A DNA stretch of 10,130 nucleotides from Cycloclasticus sp. (GTDB lineage Bacteria; Pseudomonadota; Gammaproteobacteria; Methylococcales; Cycloclasticaceae), in assembly GCA_019090295.1 (NCBI GenBank), contig JAHRWG010000294.1, positions 1 through 10,130 of the forward strand, in the 5' to 3' direction. Position numbers and translations under genes: made by a program. Below are positions 1 through 6,768 of this stretch, piece by piece (the first letter of the stretch is position 1; each line of letters starts with the position of its first letter). Under the pieces are notes generated by a model, which saw nothing but the letters and a program-made list of their open reading frames with translations, had not been told where the DNA came from and searched no databases.

Positions 1-222
1 ACCCACCTTTACACCCACAGAAACTTTGGCGCTCTCAATACTCATACTTTTGTCCAACTCCCTATAAGTATTAGCGATCGGGCTCATCAGTTTTGTAAGT
101 AGCCCTTGAATTTCATCAATCGAAGAATTCACTACCGACCCACCTGATATCTCGCGTGCTTGGTTTTCACTAACCTCTACTTCCACCTCAATGCCATCCT
201 TCAAACGAATCACTGTTTGCAT
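1..222 (-). CDS. Partial gene, trypsin-co-occurring domain 1-like (CU044_2847-type) small protein, runs off left edge
   Basis: The reading frame opens at an ATG at 222-220 and stays open to the window edge, giving the first 74 residues. An AGAGGA ribosome site lies just upstream. The protein starts MQTVIRLKDGIEVEVEVSE, a short beta-strand segment. A helical stretch follows (about residues 36-60, SSIDEIQGLLTKLMSPIANT), and the visible part ends in SAKVSVGVKVG. A strand carrying charged ligand-like text, then a helix, then a 'vxvGvkvg' strand is the layout I associate with the trypsin-co-occurring domain 1 family, usually about 100 residues. Proteins of that family are often encoded beside trypsin-like peptidases in predicted conflict or stress modules. 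The family call is recognition from memory, not a search. The gene starts 59 bp after the nrdJb stop on the same strand, so it could be co-transcribed. Its C-terminus and next neighbour are outside the window. Confidence 0.6.
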   Translation of the reverse strand, partial: MQTVIRLKDGIEVEVEVSENQAREISGGSVVNSSIDEIQGLLTKLMSPIANTYRELDKSMSIESAKVSVGVKVG

Positions 223-250
223 TTTTTTCCTCTTGTAATATCTATCTACG

Positions 251-277
251 AAATCAAGGGGCCAGCCAGCTTGATTT
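251..277 (-). terminator. Weak hairpin after nrdJb
   Basis: AAATCAAG at 251-258 pairs with CTTGATTT at 270-277 (8-bp stem, 11-nt loop), five bases beyond the nrdJb stop. On the minus strand only three T residues follow before CG. If it terminates at all it is probably leaky, which would allow read-through into the small gene at the left edge. Confidence 0.3.
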
Positions 278-281
278 TACC

Positions 282-980
282 CTACCCACACTTACTGTCC
301 CCACAATTCAAACACGTCATACACCCATCCATTAGAATAACCGCGGTAACTTGGCATTTAACGCACAGTTGTGAACCGGCAGGGAATTCGCTGCTTTTAG
401 CTACTTTTTCGGTACTGGCCTGCTTGGATTTTTCTTCAAACTGGGCACGCTTCTCATCGAGTATTTTTTGTTGATGTTCACTCATTTCTTCTGTTTTGAT
501 CATGCCGATCATTTTTAAATGAGACTCTACTACATCACCTATTTCTGCAACCAATGAAGGCATGAATTTACCGCCTTTTTTAAAGTAGCCACCGCTCGGG
601 TCAAACACGGAACGTAGTTCTTCGACGAGAAAGGTAATATCGCCACCTTTTCTAAACACGGCTGACATAATTCGGGTCAACGCGACTATCCATTGAAAAT
701 GATCCATGTTTTTGGAGTTAATAAACACTTCAAATGGGCGGCGCTGCTCGTGGTCGGTATCTTCATTTAGAATGATATCGTTAATGGTGATATACAAGGA
801 GTGCTCGGATAAGGGGGTTTTAATTTTATAGGTAGACCCTAATAGCATTTCTGGCCGTTTTAGGCTTTCGTGCATTTGGATAATATTACTTTGCTCTACC
901 TCTGCTGGTATTTGCTCTGCTGGCTCGTTGTCTTTTACCACTTCGAAACCGGTAATGCCTTGAGAAACTTTATGTGTCAT
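282..980 (-). CDS. nrdJb: Class II (B12-dependent) ribonucleotide reductase, small chain NrdJb: TSCPD domain plus C-terminal zinc ribbon
   Basis: This 232-residue protein is the separated C-terminal part of an adenosylcobalamin-dependent ribonucleotide reductase, as in the Pseudomonas NrdJa/NrdJb arrangement (about 230 residues there). Residues about 40-165 form a TSCPD-type domain (ITINDIILNED, RPFEVFINSKN, FRKGGDITFLVEELRSVFDPSGGYFKKGG). Residues about 166-200 are charged and helical, probably a linker. The tail holds six cysteines: C206-x2-C209 and C220-x2-C223 look like a zinc ribbon, and C226-x4-C231 resembles the redox-active CxxxxC tail that passes electrons to the reductase active site. 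Assigning which cysteines bind zinc is inference. The ATG at 980 has ACAGGAT upstream. The gene follows nrdJa after 26 bp, so the two are very probably one operon. The role is deoxyribonucleotide synthesis in the cytosol, as a partner of NrdJa. Confidence 0.9.
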   Translation of the reverse strand: MTHKVSQGITGFEVVKDNEPAEQIPAEVEQSNIIQMHESLKRPEMLLGSTYKIKTPLSEHSLYITINDIILNEDTDHEQRRPFEVFINSKNMDHFQWIVALTRIMSAVFRKGGDITFLVEELRSVFDPSGGYFKKGGKFMPSLVAEIGDVVESHLKMIGMIKTEEMSEHQQKILDEKRAQFEEKSKQASTEKVAKSSEFPAGSQLCVKCQVTAVILMDGCMTCLNCGDSKCG

Positions 981-1006
981 TTTTATATCCTGTCCGTTAT
1001 GGCTGC

Positions 1007-3160
1007 TTAAAGTTTACCGTAGTAGCCTTCTTTTAAGGCATCGTATAAGTTGGCAGCGGTGTGTGTTTCACCTTCGTAATCGACCATTTCATTGCCTTTT
1101 ACGTCTAGCGTTGAGCCATCGTCTAGGGTGAAACGGTACGTGGTGTTTTCTAGGTCTGATTCTTTCACTAAAACACCTTGGAACACGTCGGGGTTAAAGC
1201 GGAAGGTGGTGCAGCCTTTTAGCCCTTTTTCGTGCGCATATAAATAAATGTCTTTGAATTCTTCAAACGGAAAGTCTGTTGGTACATTGGCGGTTTTTGA
1301 AATGGATGAGTCAATCCATTTTTGCGCGGCTGCTTGAATATCGACGTGCTGTTTTGGGGTGATGGTTTCAGCCGTTACAAAGTAATCGGGAAGCTTTTCA
1401 CTGGCATTCTCAGAATAAGGCATCGCTTTATTATTTATCAACGTGCGATAAGCCAGTAGTTCAAACGAAAATACATCGACCTTTTCTTTTGCTTTACGCC
1501 CTTCACGTATAACATTACGTGCGTAGTGGTGAGCAAAACTTGGTTCAATACCGTTACTGGCATTGTTGGCCAGTGATAAAGAAATGGTGCCGGTTGGCGC
1601 AATGGAGCTGTGGTGAGTAAAACGTGCGCCCACTTTGCTTAGTTCGGCCACTAATTCTGGAGCCTCGTTGGCTATTTGCTGCATATAACGGCTGTAGGTT
1701 GCATGCAAGACACGGCCTTTAACGCTATCACCCACTTTATAGCCATCGGTTACCATTTCTGGGCGTTTTAGCAACATATTGCCGGTGACAGTGAAGTCTT
1801 CATTCATAATCGGTGCTGGGCCTTTTTCTTTGGCTAATTCTAGGCCTGCATGCCAGCCTGTAACGGCCAGTTCTTTACTCACTTTTTCGGTAAATTCAAC
1901 CGATGCTTGTTCACCATAAGGAACACCTAACATGGTTAGGCTTGAACCTAGCCCTAAAAAGCCCATGCCGTGACGTCGTTTATTTTCAATCGCCTCACGT
2001 TGCCCTTCAAGCGGTAAACCATTAATTTCAACAACATTATCCAGCATACGGGTAAAAATGGTCACGGTTTTACGGAAACCGTCCCAATCAAATACGGCAT
2101 TTTTAGTAAACGGGTCTATAACGAATTTGGTGAGGTTAATAGAACCCAATAGGCACGAACCATACGCCGGTAACGGTTGTTCGCCACACGGGTTGGTTGC
2201 GCGAATATTTTCACAAAACCAATTGTTGTTCATTTCATTGACCTTATCGATCAAAATAAAGCCTGGCTCTGCGTAGTCGTAGGTGGATGCCATAATGCTT
2301 TCCCATAAACGCTGCGCCTTTATGGTGTTATAAATGCGACAAGCGACCTGCCCCACTTCATTCACTTTGTAGCCTTCTGTAATGGGCCATTCGCGCCAAA
2401 GTACTTTGCTGCTATCGTTTAGGTCAATATCACCTTTTGCCAACTCTTTTGCTGATAAAGGAAAAACAAGTGGCCAATCGGCATTGTCTTTGACTGCTTG
2501 AACAAAGTCGTCGGTAATCAGTAAGGACAGGTTAAATTGGCGTAATCGACCGTCTTCACGCTTAACACGAACAAAGTCACGTACATCGGGGTGCGCCACA
2601 TCAAAAGTAGCCATTTGCGCGCCACGGCGACCACCCGCTGAAGAGACGGTAAAACACATTTTGTCGAATATATCCATAAACGACAATGGCCCAGATGTAT
2701 TAGCACCGGCACCAGACACATATGCACCTTTAGGGCGTAGTGTTGAAAACTCATAGCCAATGCCACAACCTGCTTTAAGGGTTAAGCCAGCTTCATGTGT
2801 TTTTTTCAGGATATCGTCCATCGAATCGCTAATAGAACCCGATACGGTACAGTTTATGGTTGAGGTGGCTGGCTTATAATCACTCGCACCTGCATTTGAA
2901 ATAATTCGTCCCGCAGGGATTGCACCATTTTTTAAGGCCCACACAAATTGTTCGTGCCAGTATTCTTTCTTCTCGTCAGTTTCTTCCACATCGGCAATGG
3001 CTTTTGCCACGCGATGATAGGTTTCTTCAATAGATGTATCTACAGCTGAGCCATCTTGTTTTTTAAGGCAATATTTTTTATCCCATATATCCATTGATGC
3101 GGATTGAAATTCAATATCGGTGGCTTGATCTTTAACGACCTTTAAGTTGGCTGTAGTCAT
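1007..3160 (-). CDS. nrdJa: Class II (adenosylcobalamin-dependent) ribonucleoside-diphosphate reductase, catalytic chain NrdJa
   Basis: The 717-residue catalytic chain reduces ribonucleotides to deoxyribonucleotides with a B12-derived radical and without oxygen, so it works under oxic and anoxic conditions. The active site is complete. NPCGEQ contains N323, the thiyl-radical cysteine C325 and E327. C104 (TINCTVS) and C336 (GSCLLGSINL, 11 residues after C325, the spacing of the Thermotoga NrdJ enzyme) form the likely redox pair. Other family signatures are GCGIGYEFSTLRP (131-143), HGMGFLGLG (397-405), the phosphate-loop text APTGTISL and GCTTFR near residue 650. The chain ends in a short beta-rich segment (TYRFTLDDGSTLDV) and lacks the zinc-ribbon tail, which nrdJb encodes 26 bp downstream. 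The ATG at 3160 is preceded by AGAGGA. The upstream region to the tRNA gene (3161-3409) holds two NrdR-box-like sites and no gene. Confidence 0.96.
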   Translation of the reverse strand: MTTANLKVVKDQATDIEFQSASMDIWDKKYCLKKQDGSAVDTSIEETYHRVAKAIADVEETDEKKEYWHEQFVWALKNGAIPAGRIISNAGASDYKPATSTINCTVSGSISDSMDDILKKTHEAGLTLKAGCGIGYEFSTLRPKGAYVSGAGANTSGPLSFMDIFDKMCFTVSSAGGRRGAQMATFDVAHPDVRDFVRVKREDGRLRQFNLSLLITDDFVQAVKDNADWPLVFPLSAKELAKGDIDLNDSSKVLWREWPITEGYKVNEVGQVACRIYNTIKAQRLWESIMASTYDYAEPGFILIDKVNEMNNNWFCENIRATNPCGEQPLPAYGSCLLGSINLTKFVIDPFTKNAVFDWDGFRKTVTIFTRMLDNVVEINGLPLEGQREAIENKRRHGMGFLGLGSSLTMLGVPYGEQASVEFTEKVSKELAVTGWHAGLELAKEKGPAPIMNEDFTVTGNMLLKRPEMVTDGYKVGDSVKGRVLHATYSRYMQQIANEAPELVAELSKVGARFTHHSSIAPTGTISLSLANNASNGIEPSFAHHYARNVIREGRKAKEKVDVFSFELLAYRTLINNKAMPYSENASEKLPDYFVTAETITPKQHVDIQAAAQKWIDSSISKTANVPTDFPFEEFKDIYLYAHEKGLKGCTTFRFNPDVFQGVLVKESDLENTTYRFTLDDGSTLDVKGNEMVDYEGETHTAANLYDALKEGYYGKL

Positions 3161-3245
3161 AAGTCCTCTGGGTAACGTGTTTTTATTAGATAGCGGCAGA
3201 ATCCGTCTACTGCTGAGGTAGTAGATTAAAAGATTTTTAAGGCAA

Positions 3246-3261
3246 ACACAAGATGATGTGT
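3246..3261 (-). promoter_or_regulatory. NrdR box 1 (proximal) upstream of nrdJa
   Basis: The sequence ACACAAGATGATGTGT matches 13 of 16 positions of the NrdR-box consensus as I remember it (ACACWATATATWGTGT), including both ACAC/GTGT ends. NrdR is the ATP/dATP-sensing repressor of ribonucleotide reductase operons. The site lies 86 bp upstream of the nrdJa start, and its partner begins 31 bp away. Confidence 0.7.
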
Positions 3262-3276
3262 TGAATATTTTCTAAT

Positions 3277-3292
3277 CACCTATATCTAGTAT
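3277..3292 (-). promoter_or_regulatory. NrdR box 2 (distal, degenerate) upstream of nrdJa
   Basis: The sequence CACCTATATCTAGTAT matches 11 of 16 consensus positions and keeps the TATAT core. Its start is 31 bp from that of box 1, which leaves 15 bp between the boxes. That is three helical turns, the usual layout for paired NrdR boxes, and the spacing rather than the match alone supports it. The TATAT core may also overlap the promoter. Confidence 0.6.
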
Positions 3293-3409
3293 ATTCTCAA
3301 GAAAACCCTTGCTTTGTAAAATAGCTTGAAATATCAATTCCTTAGCTCATAAATACGACTAAGTACTTTATCTGATGTATATTTTTACTTCCTTTGGCTT
3401 TGAATAGGC

Positions 3410-3441
3410 AAAAAAAAACCCTCCAAAAGGAGGGCTTTTTT
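3410..3441 (-). terminator. Rho-independent terminator of tRNA-Arg
   Basis: CCCTCC at 3419-3424 and GGAGGG at 3429-3434 form a 6-bp GC stem with an AAAA loop. On the minus strand the stem is followed by nine T residues (complement of 3410-3418). It lies just 3' of the tRNA. The plus-strand side has six T residues, so it could also stop transcription from the other direction. Confidence 0.85.
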
Positions 3442-3444
3442 GTA

Positions 3445-3521
3445 TGGTGCGCCAGAAGAGATTCGAACTCCTGACCGCTCGGTTCGTAGCCGAGTACTCT
3501 ATCCAGCTGAGCTACTGGCGC
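3445..3521 (-). tRNA. tRNA-Arg (anticodon ACG)
   Basis: Read on the minus strand, the 77-nt gene starts GCGCCAG and ends CTGGCGC-A-CCA, so the acceptor stem pairs perfectly over seven bases, and the CCA end is encoded. The D arm (TAGCTCAGCTGGATAGAG), the anticodon arm CTCGG-CTACGAA-CCGAG with anticodon ACG, and the T arm with GTTCGAATC are all intact. The A in the wobble position would be edited to inosine, to read CGU/CGC/CGA. It has its own promoter and terminator. Confidence 0.97.
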
Positions 3522-3533
3522 GTTAGTGGGGGT

Positions 3534-3561
3534 ATTGTATTAGTCTTAAAATAAAGATCAA
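3534..3561 (-). promoter_or_regulatory. Sigma-70-type promoter of tRNA-Arg
   Basis: On the minus strand, TTGATC (3561-3556) and TACAAT (3539-3534) are separated by 16 bp. The -10 box ends 12 bp before the tRNA 5' end and is followed by a C-rich stretch (ACCCCCAC), the kind of GC-rich discriminator common at stable-RNA promoters. Confidence 0.7.
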
Positions 3562-3619
3562 GTAAAATTTAACTTAACTTCTCTTATCGTTAAAAAAGGT
3601 GCGCATTAGTGGCAACATT

Positions 3620-4039
3620 CTAGCTGGCTTCCTGCTCAAGAGCGCACGCTTTTTTCCAGACCCAAGCACCGGTTACTATAATAATAAGATGAATAATAAT
3701 TGTAATAACTGCGACGCTTACTTCTTCGTAATACATTGCGCTGTAGGCATCCCAAATACCAAAAACAAACTCTGTTAGTAACACTAATGGAATAAGGGCT
3801 GCAAAGTAACGTAAAGGCTGACGAGAACCTACTAATAAGATAACACCGATAGCTGCTAAGCCTAAACCAACAATTAACCAAGCATCTAATAGCAGTTCAA
3901 AAATGGGCTCTCCCTGATATAAGTTAACGCCTGGGTACATCATTGGCATTTGAGGCCCCCACAGGGACGGCCATAACAGGACTAAATTAAATATGTAAAA
4001 AACACCCACTGCAACCATCCAATTTTTTAAGGCTTTCAT
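3620..4039 (-). CDS. bphX: BphX-like membrane protein, four helices, function unknown
   Basis: This 139-residue protein has four predicted membrane helices (about 6-24, 49-71, 78-96 and 107-127) and a short positive C-terminal tail (WKKACALEQEAS). The segments LKNWMVAVGVFYI, LLDAWLIVGLGLAAIGVILL, the SRQPLRY turn and HLIIIVTGAW match my memory of the BphX-like family, first noted in biphenyl-degradation operons, whose function is not established. Length is normal for that family. No catalytic motif is visible; D52, E90 and D97 are charged residues in or near helices. The ATG at 4039 has AGGAA about nine bases upstream. It is divergent from the BphK-like transferase gene, so the usual bphX-bphK association of biphenyl clusters is kept, but in opposite orientation. 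A role in aromatic uptake or membrane protection is only a guess from context. Confidence 0.72.
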   Translation of the reverse strand: MKALKNWMVAVGVFYIFNLVLLWPSLWGPQMPMMYPGVNLYQGEPIFELLLDAWLIVGLGLAAIGVILLVGSRQPLRYFAALIPLVLLTEFVFGIWDAYSAMYYEEVSVAVITIIIHLIIIVTGAWVWKKACALEQEAS

Positions 4040-4155
4040 TGTTATTATTCCTAGTTTTAATTATTTTTAATCTTGCTGATCCTAGTCAATGTGTCCCATG
4101 CCGTCAATACATAACCACTTACTTATTTATTGCTAGAGTAGCCGACTGGCGATAC

Positions 4156-4193
4156 AATTTAAGACTATTCGTTTTTATCTTTACGAATTTAAG
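4156..4193. repeat. Direct repeat AATTTAAG x2 with an inverted repeat between bphX and gst
   Basis: AATTTAAG occurs at 4156-4163 and again at 4186-4193, 30 bp apart, so roughly on the same DNA face. Between and overlapping them, ATTCGT (4167-4172) and ACGAAT (4183-4188) form an inverted repeat with a 10-bp spacer. The position, 68-105 bp before the transferase start, would suit an activator, but in AT-rich DNA such repeats can arise by chance. Confidence 0.35.
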
Positions 4194-4203
4194 TACTGCC
4201 CCC

Positions 4204-4225
4204 ATGACGTTACATTCAATGTCAT
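4204..4225. promoter_or_regulatory. Imperfect palindrome upstream of gst, possible operator
   Basis: The arms ATGACgTT and AAtGTCAT face each other across six bases (22 bp in all, seven of eight arm positions pair). The dyad ends 35 bp before the transferase ATG, close enough to overlap its promoter. The regulator is unknown. Confidence 0.4.
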
Positions 4226-4260
4226 TTATTTAATAACTATTATTTTAAGGATCTTATTCG

Positions 4261-4866
4261 ATGAAATTATATTACAGCCCAGCCGCATGCTCTTTGTCCC
4301 CACATATTGTGTTATGTGAAACCGGTTTACCCTATGAATTAGTGAAAGTAGATTTACAAGCCCATACTGTTGAAGACGGCAGTGATTACTTTTCAGTTAA
4401 CCCTTTCGGTTACGTGCCTGCTTTAAGTTTAGAGGGTGAAGAATTGTTATTTGAAGGCCCTGCTATCATTCAGTACCTTGCCGATCAAGTGCCTGAAAAG
4501 AACCTTGCACCTGCTAATGGCACCTTTGAACGTGCGCGCCTTCAGCAATGGTTGAACTTTTTATCAGCTGAGCTGCATAAAGGTGTTGGCCCGTTATTTA
4601 ACCCGGCTGTTCCTGCAGAAGCAAAGGGTGTTTTTGTTGAGTCATTCAGCAACCGTTTAAGCCAACTGGCGACTGCATTAGGCGATAATGATTACATCTT
4701 AGGTGAGCAGTACTCTGTTGCCGATGCATACTTATTTACTATTTTAGGCTGGTGCCCATTCTTTGAGTTTGACCTTTCACCATGGCCAACATTGCAAGCT
4801 TTTCAAGGCCGTGTAGGCGCAAGACCTGCCGTGCAGAAAGCATTAAAAGAAGAAGGCCTTATTTAA
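4261..4866 (+). CDS. bphK: BphK-type (beta-class-like) glutathione S-transferase
   Basis: The 201-residue protein is close to BphK, the transferase of biphenyl and PAH degradation clusters, along its whole length. It has a thioredoxin-fold half (about 1-78) and a helical half (about 88-201). Visible features are MKLYYSPAAC with the active-site C10, the cis-proline turn YVPAL (P53), EGPAI with E65 that contacts glutathione, LQQWLNFLSAELHKG with H106 and K107, SVADAYLF (152-159) helix cap, and DLSPWPTLQAFQGRVG near the end. Known relatives conjugate glutathione and some dechlorinate chlorinated ring-cleavage products; the native role is debated. The ATG has AAGGA nine bases upstream. It is transcribed alone, divergent from bphX and convergent with the xylG-like gene, with a shared terminator after it. 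Enzyme class is secure; the substrate is not. Confidence 0.88.
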   Translation: MKLYYSPAACSLSPHIVLCETGLPYELVKVDLQAHTVEDGSDYFSVNPFGYVPALSLEGEELLFEGPAIIQYLADQVPEKNLAPANGTFERARLQQWLNFLSAELHKGVGPLFNPAVPAEAKGVFVESFSNRLSQLATALGDNDYILGEQYSVADAYLFTILGWCPFFEFDLSPWPTLQAFQGRVGARPAVQKALKEEGLI

Positions 4867-4889
4867 GTTTAGGTTACCTTTTTGATTTT

Positions 4890-4928
4890 AAAACATGGTC
4901 GAGAGTGTTACCGCCTCGACCATGTTTT
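4890..4928. terminator. Bidirectional terminator between gst and xylG
   Basis: AAAACATGGTCGAG at 4890-4903 and its exact complement at 4915-4928 make a 14-bp stem with an 11-nt loop. The A and T ends give a U tract in both directions. It lies between the two convergent stop codons (4866 and 4948) and can serve both genes. Confidence 0.88.
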
Positions 4929-4947
4929 ATTTAAATGACGACCTAGG

Positions 4948-6408
4948 TTAAAGCTTAATACAAATATTACGGGTTTCTGTATAAAACTCTAACGAGTGAA
5001 CACCACCCTCTCGGCCAATACCAGATTGTTTTGATCCGCCAAAGGCTGTTCGCAAGTCACGTAAGAACCAGCTATTAATCCAAGTAATACCTACTTCAAT
5101 TTTACTGGCCACTCTATGGGCACAGGTTAAGTCTGTTGTCCAAACGGTTGTAGATAGGCCATAGGCTGTATCATTTGCCAAGCGAATCACTTCTTGCTCA
5201 TCATCAAATGGTGCAATATGGCAACATGGGCCAAACACTTCTTCTTTCATCACTGTTGCATCTTCTGCAAGGCCTGTCCATATTGTCGGCTCGACCCAAG
5301 CACCGTCTGCTAAATCAGCTGGCATATCTGGTACTCCGCCGCCTATAACAACTGTCGCACCTTCTTCAACGGCTTTCTTATAATAAGAAAGCACTTTCCC
5401 TTGGTGCTCATGACTGATGAGTGGGCCATAGTTCGCGGCTGCATCATCTGGTCGGCCAAACTTAACTTTTTCTACTTTACTTTTTAAGGCCGCAACAAAT
5501 TTATCAAAAATCGGTCTCTCAACGTAGACTCGCTCTGTCCCTAAACACACTTGCCCAGAGTTAAGGAATGATGAGCGGTAAATGCCTTCCACAGCTTCGT
5601 CAAAATTACTGTCTGCAAAAACAATGCCTGCATTTTTACCGCCTAGTTCGAAAGAGACATCACGCATGCCTTCTGCTGCTGCCTTCATAATGGCTGTGCC
5701 TGTGCGCGTTTCACCGGTAAAGGTTATCGCGTCTACATCTGGGTGGTGCGTTAAGAACTCGCCAGTCGAGTCTGGCCCAAAACCATGCACAACATTAAAG
5801 ACCCCTTTAGGGATGCCTACGGCATTCATTACTTCGCCCAGTAAGGCTGTTGTCATTGGGGTTTCTTCAGAAGGTTTAACAACCACGGTATTGCCACAGG
5901 CTAACGCTGGGCCAACTTTCCAAGTCATTAATAAAAACGGTGCATTCCAAGGTGAGATGACACCAACAACTCCTTTAGGAACGCGAGTTGAGTAATTTAG
6001 TGCACCTTTGCCATCTGGCGTGGTGGTTTGAAATGATTCATTCGGTACGTTTTTAATCACGTCCGCGAATACTTTAAAGTTAGCCGCTCCACGGGGTACA
6101 AAGGCGTGTGTCATAACAGCCTTAGGTTGGCCGGTATCGGCCATTTCAGCGGCGACAAAGTCATCAAACCGACGGGTAATTTCATCGGCTACGGCATAGA
6201 GTAATTCAACCCTTTTTTCCATGCTGTAAGAGCCCCATTCGCCGTTATAAGCAGCCCGTGCTGCTGCAACCGCTTGATCCACTTCGGTACGGCCTGCTTC
6301 CGACACTTGAGCAATAACACGATTATCTGTCGGCGAACGTTTATCAAAAGATTTACCACTTTCTGCATTGACGAATTCACCATTGATAAAATTCTTAATT
6401 TGCTGCAC
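4948..6408 (-). CDS. xylG: 2-hydroxymuconic semialdehyde dehydrogenase (XylG/DmpC type)
   Basis: This 486-residue NAD-dependent aldehyde dehydrogenase has the usual length of XylG/DmpC. These enzymes oxidise 2-hydroxymuconic semialdehyde, the product of catechol meta cleavage, to the dicarboxylate that feeds the oxalocrotonate branch. Catalytic parts are complete: SPWN (N155), VVKPSEE (K178), FELGGKN (E254), the nucleophile C288 in SGQVCLGTERVYVERPIF, and EEVFGP (E390). The text NFKVFADVIKNVP, GPLISHEH, WFLRDLRTAFGGSKQSGIGREGG and the tail FYTETRNICIKL are typical of the hydroxymuconic branch rather than of general aldehyde dehydrogenases. The start is GTG at 6408, chosen because AAGGAGT lies six bases upstream. 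It stands alone, not in a meta-pathway operon; a perfect palindrome sits just upstream. A related aromatic semialdehyde or salicylaldehyde substrate cannot be excluded. Confidence 0.88.
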   Translation of the reverse strand: MQQIKNFINGEFVNAESGKSFDKRSPTDNRVIAQVSEAGRTEVDQAVAAARAAYNGEWGSYSMEKRVELLYAVADEITRRFDDFVAAEMADTGQPKAVMTHAFVPRGAANFKVFADVIKNVPNESFQTTTPDGKGALNYSTRVPKGVVGVISPWNAPFLLMTWKVGPALACGNTVVVKPSEETPMTTALLGEVMNAVGIPKGVFNVVHGFGPDSTGEFLTHHPDVDAITFTGETRTGTAIMKAAAEGMRDVSFELGGKNAGIVFADSNFDEAVEGIYRSSFLNSGQVCLGTERVYVERPIFDKFVAALKSKVEKVKFGRPDDAAANYGPLISHEHQGKVLSYYKKAVEEGATVVIGGGVPDMPADLADGAWVEPTIWTGLAEDATVMKEEVFGPCCHIAPFDDEQEVIRLANDTAYGLSTTVWTTDLTCAHRVASKIEVGITWINSWFLRDLRTAFGGSKQSGIGREGGVHSLEFYTETRNICIKL

Positions 6409-6426
6409 TTGCTACTCCTTATTTGC

Positions 6427-6443
6427 TTGATAGGTACTATCAA
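6427..6443 (-). promoter_or_regulatory. Perfect palindrome upstream of xylG, putative operator
   Basis: TTGATAG-GTA-CTATCAA has perfect 7-bp arms around a 3-bp centre, 19 bp upstream of the GTG start and next to the ribosome site. A bound protein would block transcription start or early elongation, so a repressor fits. The plus-strand text ACTATCAATAG overlapping its right arm (6436-6446) recurs with one change before the dioxygenase operon. Confidence 0.55.
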
Positions 6444-6734
6444 TAGTAACAGAAGAAACCGTTAATCTTATTCAAAATAGGGGTTTAATTTTTAAGGGAG
6501 GGTTAAGCTTTGCTGATGATGTTTTGGACCACTTTTTGAACTCATCATCGGTAAACGTTGGTTTTAAAATCATCGTTTAATGTGGCGCTAAGAAATCTAG
6601 GGGATGTATGCAGGCAGTCCAAAATGAGACTTAAATATATTGCGCCAGAATAGGCAATTATTTATGACTGTCTAAGTGGTGGAAATGGTGCTAACACGCC
6701 TCTTTCTGAAGCAGCACATCGATACACAGTGCCA

Positions 6735-6768
6735 TAGAAAAGGCGCTAAGAAACGTTAACTTAGCGCC
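6735..6768 (-). terminator. Probable terminator of the dioxygenase operon
   Basis: GGCGCTAAG at 6742-6750 and CTTAGCGCC at 6760-6768 give a 9-bp stem with a 9-nt loop. Read on the minus strand the stem is followed by TTTTCT. It lies about 140 bp beyond the beta-subunit stop. The T tract is short, so efficiency is uncertain. Confidence 0.6.

Noticed and set aside
160..474. Plus-strand open frame of 104 codons
   Set aside because: It overlaps nrdJb and the left-edge gene in antisense, has no ribosome site, and its text looks like a shadow of those genes.
2518..2766. 82-codon minus-strand frame overlapping nrdJa
   Set aside because: It lies wholly within nrdJa in another frame and does not resemble a protein family.
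3445..3521. tRNA-Arg as integration site for a catabolic island
   Set aside because: Islands normally insert at the tRNA 3' end, which here faces nrdJa. The aromatic genes lie on the 5' side, no integrase is present and I saw no second copy of the tRNA 3' end.
5582..5995. Plus-strand open frame of 137 codons inside xylG
   Set aside because: It is antisense to a highly conserved dehydrogenase; low-complexity composition and no ribosome site.
6472..6573. 33-codon minus-strand frame (MILKPTFTDDEF...)
   Set aside because: No ribosome site, no recognised family, and the surrounding frames are broken; length is within chance.
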